Shown piece after piece: positions 49,828-50,609 of a stretch of 50,609 bases of DNA (positions are counted from its first letter, which is position 1; each line of letters begins with the position of its first letter). The DNA comes from Brachyspira sp. CAG:484 (lineage in GTDB: Bacteria; Cyanobacteriota; Vampirovibrionia; Gastranaerophilales; Gastranaerophilaceae): NCBI GenBank assembly GCA_000431315.1, contig HF989734.1:56855-107463 (forward strand), in the 5' to 3' direction. The translations under genes were made by a program, and so were the position numbers. The notes below the pieces were generated by a model. That model ran no database searches, was not told the origin of the DNA, and saw only the letters and a list, made by a program, of their open reading frames with translations.

Positions 49828-50609
49828 ATTTTGGAAGATTTTTCCAGTAATCTTTGTCAGTTAAGGCTCTATATGTACAGGAATATCCGTTTGCACCATT
49901 GTTGTTGTAGCGGCTGCTGCAAGTATTGCTGACATGACCATCCCATAACGAACCGCTTTCTTCAAGAGTAGAACCTGGTCCTCCGGACGGTAATAATTTT
50001 CCCTGATCATTTAGTTCAAAGACAAACAAATCAAAACCCGCGCGATTAGGTTTTTTACCAAATCCGTTTACATCAACTAAGATATAAAGCGGCTGCCCCC
50101 AGTATTGATGAATTCTTATAAAACTTCCGTCTGCCAGTATAAAAGAGCCCCATTCATAATAAGAAGCAAACATACCAAAACTGTTCTTTCCATCAAAAGT
50201 CTTATATGGATTATTACCTTCTTCAATACAAATTCCGTTTTGATAAAAGGAACCGCGTCCGCAGTCTTTCATAACTTTAAAATAAGGCATTATTGCGTCT
50301 TTAAAAGCTTTACCGGTCACAGTGAAATCCGATTTTTTTGCCCTATCACCATTGGCTGCCTGATACATATCAAGAGCCTGAGAAATTGTTGAATAACTTT
50401 TTTTCAAACCCGCCTCCAGCTGCTTATTTTGATTATTGTTAACTATTGAAGGCAGGGTCATAGAAGCAACTACACCGATTATGCCCAGGGTTATCAACAC
50501 CTCGGCAAGGGTAAAACCTGGTTTAATGAATGGGTTTCCGGCAGCGCGAAATGGCTTGAGGTCTGCGCCAATACCTCGTATGGTGCTTAAACTACTCGCC
50601 CCCCCCCCC
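49826..50609 (-). CDS. Type IV prepilin-like protein with a long leader, 5' end beyond the window
   Basis: Minus-strand frame open through the window end. The pilin signal is KPG-FTLAEVLITLGIIGVVASM, then about 225 residues with cysteines (KDCGRGS, NGICIEEG, NTCSSRY, YSCTYRA) and YILVDVNGFGKKPNRAGFD. Instead of a 4-6 residue leader, at least 36 residues precede the FTLAEV: a Gly run, ASSLSTIRGIGADLK, then PFRAAGNPFIKPG. No ATG, GTG or TTG occurs in frame between the G tract and the pilin, so translation must begin at or before the tract. The gene would therefore be switched by tract length. Confidence 0.75.
   Translation of the reverse strand, partial: GGGASSLSTIRGIGADLKPFRAAGNPFIKPGFTLAEVLITLGIIGVVASMTLPSIVNNNQNKQLEAGLKKSYSTISQALDMYQAANGDRAKKSDFTVTGKAFKDAIMPYFKVMKDCGRGSFYQNGICIEEGNNPYKTFDGKNSFGMFASYYEWGSFILADGSFIRIHQYWGQPLYILVDVNGFGKKPNRAGFDLFVFELNDQGKLLPSGGPGSTLEESGSLWDGHVSNTCSSRYNNNGANGYSCTYRALTDKDYWKNLPK
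50568..50609 (-). repeat. Poly-G leader element, copy 2 (G11 tract plus LSTI box)
   Basis: On the minus strand, at least 11 G (50599-50609, cut by the window edge) are followed by codons for A-S-S-L-S-T-I. It matches copy 1 at 11193. A contig ending on such a tract may reflect assembly failure on variable length; poly-G artefacts at read ends are a caveat for the tract length. Confidence 0.6.

Noticed and set aside
50599..50609. Terminal poly-C as a pure sequencing artefact
   Set aside because: Not fully excluded for its length, but the sequence after it matches the internal G7 element at 11193, so a real G tract at this place is more likely.
1..50609. Insertion sequences, integrases, prophage genes or a replication origin
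   Set aside because: No transposase, integrase, phage structural gene, terminal inverted repeats or DnaA-box cluster was seen.

Overview
The window reads like a chromosome segment (probably a whole contig) of a low-GC, fermentative, diderm bacterium, most likely a gut Melainabacteria/Vampirovibrionia of the order Gastranaerophilales. This is inference. The grounds are three prepilins with the near-identical N-terminus GFTLAEVLITLGIIG, an electron-bifurcating [FeFe] hydrogenase (HydCBA), lipid A and outer-membrane genes (lpxK, Skp, an MCE protein, a TpsB-like barrel), and a YidC carrying a large exported insert between two membrane segments, as in cyanobacteria.

Layout. 1-2.2 kb: accessory genes (truncated ORF, PD-(D/E)XK nuclease, small membrane protein). 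2.2-7.4 kb: two polytopic membrane proteins, tRNA-Gln, an MFS exporter and two lineage-type hypotheticals. 7.4-14 kb: mnmG, a TPR protein, a prepilin, and the conserved rplS-rbgA-rnhB operon. 14-17.9 kb: a secreted protein, a Nim-like flavoprotein, tRNA-Leu with two tandem tRNA-like repeats, an alpha/beta hydrolase, and ugd. 18-24.3 kb: an MsbA-type ABC exporter, a cell-wall hydrolase, the ybgC-rluB-coaE operon, tRNA-Pro, and an FkbM methyltransferase divergent from an HTH regulator. 24.4-30.7 kb: yidC-queA, a lytic transglycosylase, an MCE protein, lpxK-nth. 31.3-35.7 kb: hydC-hydB-(structured intergenic RNA)-hydA. 35.7-40.5 kb: skp, a TpsB-like barrel, bioD-bioA. 40.6-50.6 kb: small proteins, a second prepilin facing an HTH regulator, a CNT nucleoside transporter, a 908-residue GT5-like enzyme with a G9 tract in its 5' end, tRNA-Lys, a third HTH regulator, pth, a second TPR protein, and a third prepilin running off the end through an 11-base G tract.

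How it fits together. Core information genes (tRNAs, mnmG, queA, rplS, rbgA, rnhB, pth, coaE, yidC) alternate with envelope genes. Energy metabolism is represented by HydABC, which couples NADH plus reduced ferredoxin oxidation to H2 release. Cofactor synthesis is represented by bioD-bioA and coaE.

The strongest unexplained signals are: (i) G-homopolymers (7, 9 and 11 nt), two of them followed by the same leader (G-x-x-[N/S]-L-S-T-I), one in frame with a prepilin and one interrupted, which looks like a phase-variable leader element; (ii) a roughly 125-nt multi-stem RNA between hydB and hydA; (iii) two tRNA-Leu-like three-way-junction repeats beside tRNA-Leu; (iv) large palindromes in two HTH-regulator intergenic regions; (v) a shared N-terminal x-F-x-G tag on otherwise unrelated proteins.
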